From UBA12202 sp049595035 (lineage in GTDB: Bacteria; Pseudomonadota; Alphaproteobacteria; Puniceispirillales; UBA1172), in NCBI GenBank assembly GCA_049595035.1, contig JBMYKD010000040.1, forward strand, positions 1-7,802: a stretch of DNA of 7,802 nt, read 5' to 3'. Below, one piece after another: positions 7,597 through 7,802 of the stretch. Both the position numbers and the translations under genes were made by a program. The notes beneath the pieces are model-generated. The model was given only the letters and a program-made list of their open reading frames with translations. It ran no database searches and was not told the origin of the DNA. How positions within the stretch are numbered: position 1 is the first letter of the stretch; the number at the start of each line of letters is the position of its first letter.

Positions 7597-7613
7597 TTTG
7601 ATCATCGATGAAA
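7597..7613. promoter_or_regulatory. Imperfect palindrome, possible operator
   Basis: The 17-base element TTTgATCaTcGATgAAA pairs at six of eight positions around the T at 7605. It has the T-N11-A shape of LysR-type boxes and would sit near -59 of the candidate deaminase promoter, close to where such regulators bind. A shorter perfect palindrome, TCATCGATGA (7602-7611), overlaps it. Short palindromes arise by chance, so confidence is low. Confidence 0.3.
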
Positions 7614-7680
7614 CATTCTCACCGCCTGCCGTGATGGGGTGGGTTTGCATTTGTAAATCCGGTTTTTTTCGATTATGGTT

Positions 7681-7708
7681 TTGGCAGGCGATGGTTGATC
7701 GCAATAAT
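7681..7708 (+). promoter_or_regulatory. Candidate plus-strand promoter toward the right edge
   Basis: TTGGCA (7681-7686) is followed after 16 bases by AATAAT (7703-7708). It faces the right edge and could drive a gene starting near or beyond 7765. Another perfect TATAAT lies at 7564-7569, but without a convincing -35 box at the right distance. Confidence 0.25.
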
Positions 7709-7764
7709 AAAAACGAAGATCACTAAAAGTAGTTGTTTCCTATAAATGTGGTGTTGAAGGGGTG

Positions 7765-7802
7765 ATGTTCTCACAGGCCTTAATCGGCGTTGGAGGATGG
7801 AT
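7765..7802 (+). CDS. Possible 5' end of a plus-strand gene running off the window
   Basis: An ATG at 7765 opens a frame with no stop to the window end and reads MFSQALIGVGGW. A purine-rich site (GAAGG, 7756-7760) lies 4 bases upstream. The visible residues are mostly small and hydrophobic, which could suit a membrane protein or a signal anchor, but 12 codons are far too few to name it. Alternatively the GGAGG at 7792-7796 is a ribosome site and the true start lies just past 7802. The gene is divergent from the deaminase, so a regulator or a transporter of the same pathway would be reasonable guesses only. Confidence 0.3.
   Translation, partial: MFSQALIGVGGW

Larger units (their letters stand above)
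7457..7764. other. Non-coding region upstream of the deaminase
   Basis: About 300 bases without a convincing gene. It holds the leader repeats, candidate promoters in both directions and the palindrome described separately. An 8-base inverted repeat, CGCCTGCC (7623-7630) and GGCAGGCG (7683-7690), flanks a T-rich stretch. I see no recognisable riboswitch or tRNA. Confidence 0.6.

Noticed and set aside
7623..7690. Inverted repeat CGCCTGCC ... GGCAGGCG as a terminator or mobile-element end
   Set aside because: The arms are only 8 bases long and 52 bases apart, with no target duplication, transposase or T run that would support either role.
7519..7704. Minus-strand open frame of 61 codons upstream of the deaminase
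   Set aside because: It begins with TTG, has no ribosome site and no recognisable feature, and covers the best promoter candidates.
7457..7802. Purine or xanthine riboswitch in the deaminase leader
   Set aside because: No conserved purine-riboswitch core or clear multi-stem fold could be recognised by eye; a covariance-model search against Rfam would settle it.
1..7802. A defence, mobile or otherwise undescribed system
   Set aside because: Every long gene has a familiar metabolic or transport role; there are no repeats of CRISPR type, no transposase or integrase, and no sharp change of base composition that I can see.

Overview
This is a purine-catabolism window, probably from an alphaproteobacterium. 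It holds a periplasmic purine/nucleoside-binding protein, the three genes for a bacterial xanthine dehydrogenase (XdhA, XdhB, XdhC), and, facing them, an amidohydrolase that most resembles 8-oxoguanine deaminase. The taxonomic suggestion rests on the split XdhAB plus XdhC arrangement (as in Rhodobacter), on the BMP-type binding protein next to xdh genes, and on a base composition that by eye is near 48-50% GC. A marine SAR116-like lineage would fit, but that is inference.

Layout. Bases 24-1133 (+) encode the binding protein, with a clear signal peptide. An 86-base gap before xdhA holds a strong hairpin (1145-1174). From 1220 to 6053 (+) xdhA, xdhB and xdhC are tightly packed: xdhA and xdhB overlap by 4 bases in ATGA, and xdhC starts 17 bases after xdhB. 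The deaminase lies on the minus strand (7456 to 6050). Its stop codon overlaps the xdhC stop within a shared TTAA, so the two transcription units collide with no spacer. Bases 7457-7802 form a mostly non-coding region with a short A/C-rich direct repeat in the deaminase leader, candidate promoters in both directions, an imperfect palindrome that could be an operator, and possibly the first codons of a plus-strand gene running off the end.

How the genes work together (family knowledge plus inference). The binding protein would capture a purine or nucleoside in the periplasm for an ABC importer whose ATPase and permeases are not in the window. XdhC matures and delivers the sulfurated molybdenum cofactor to XdhB. 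The XdhAB enzyme oxidises hypoxanthine to xanthine and xanthine to urate, passing electrons through two [2Fe-2S] clusters to FAD and NAD+. The deaminase would turn 8-oxoguanine directly into urate, so both branches meet at urate. Urate-degrading genes, guanine deaminase proper and the importer membrane parts are not seen here.

All five full genes look intact, with their key residues present. I see no mobile element, CRISPR array, tRNA or rRNA, and no clear sign of a new kind of system. The points most worth a second look are the intergenic hairpin, the convergent stop overlap, the 8-oxoguanine branch and the repeat-bearing leader of the deaminase.
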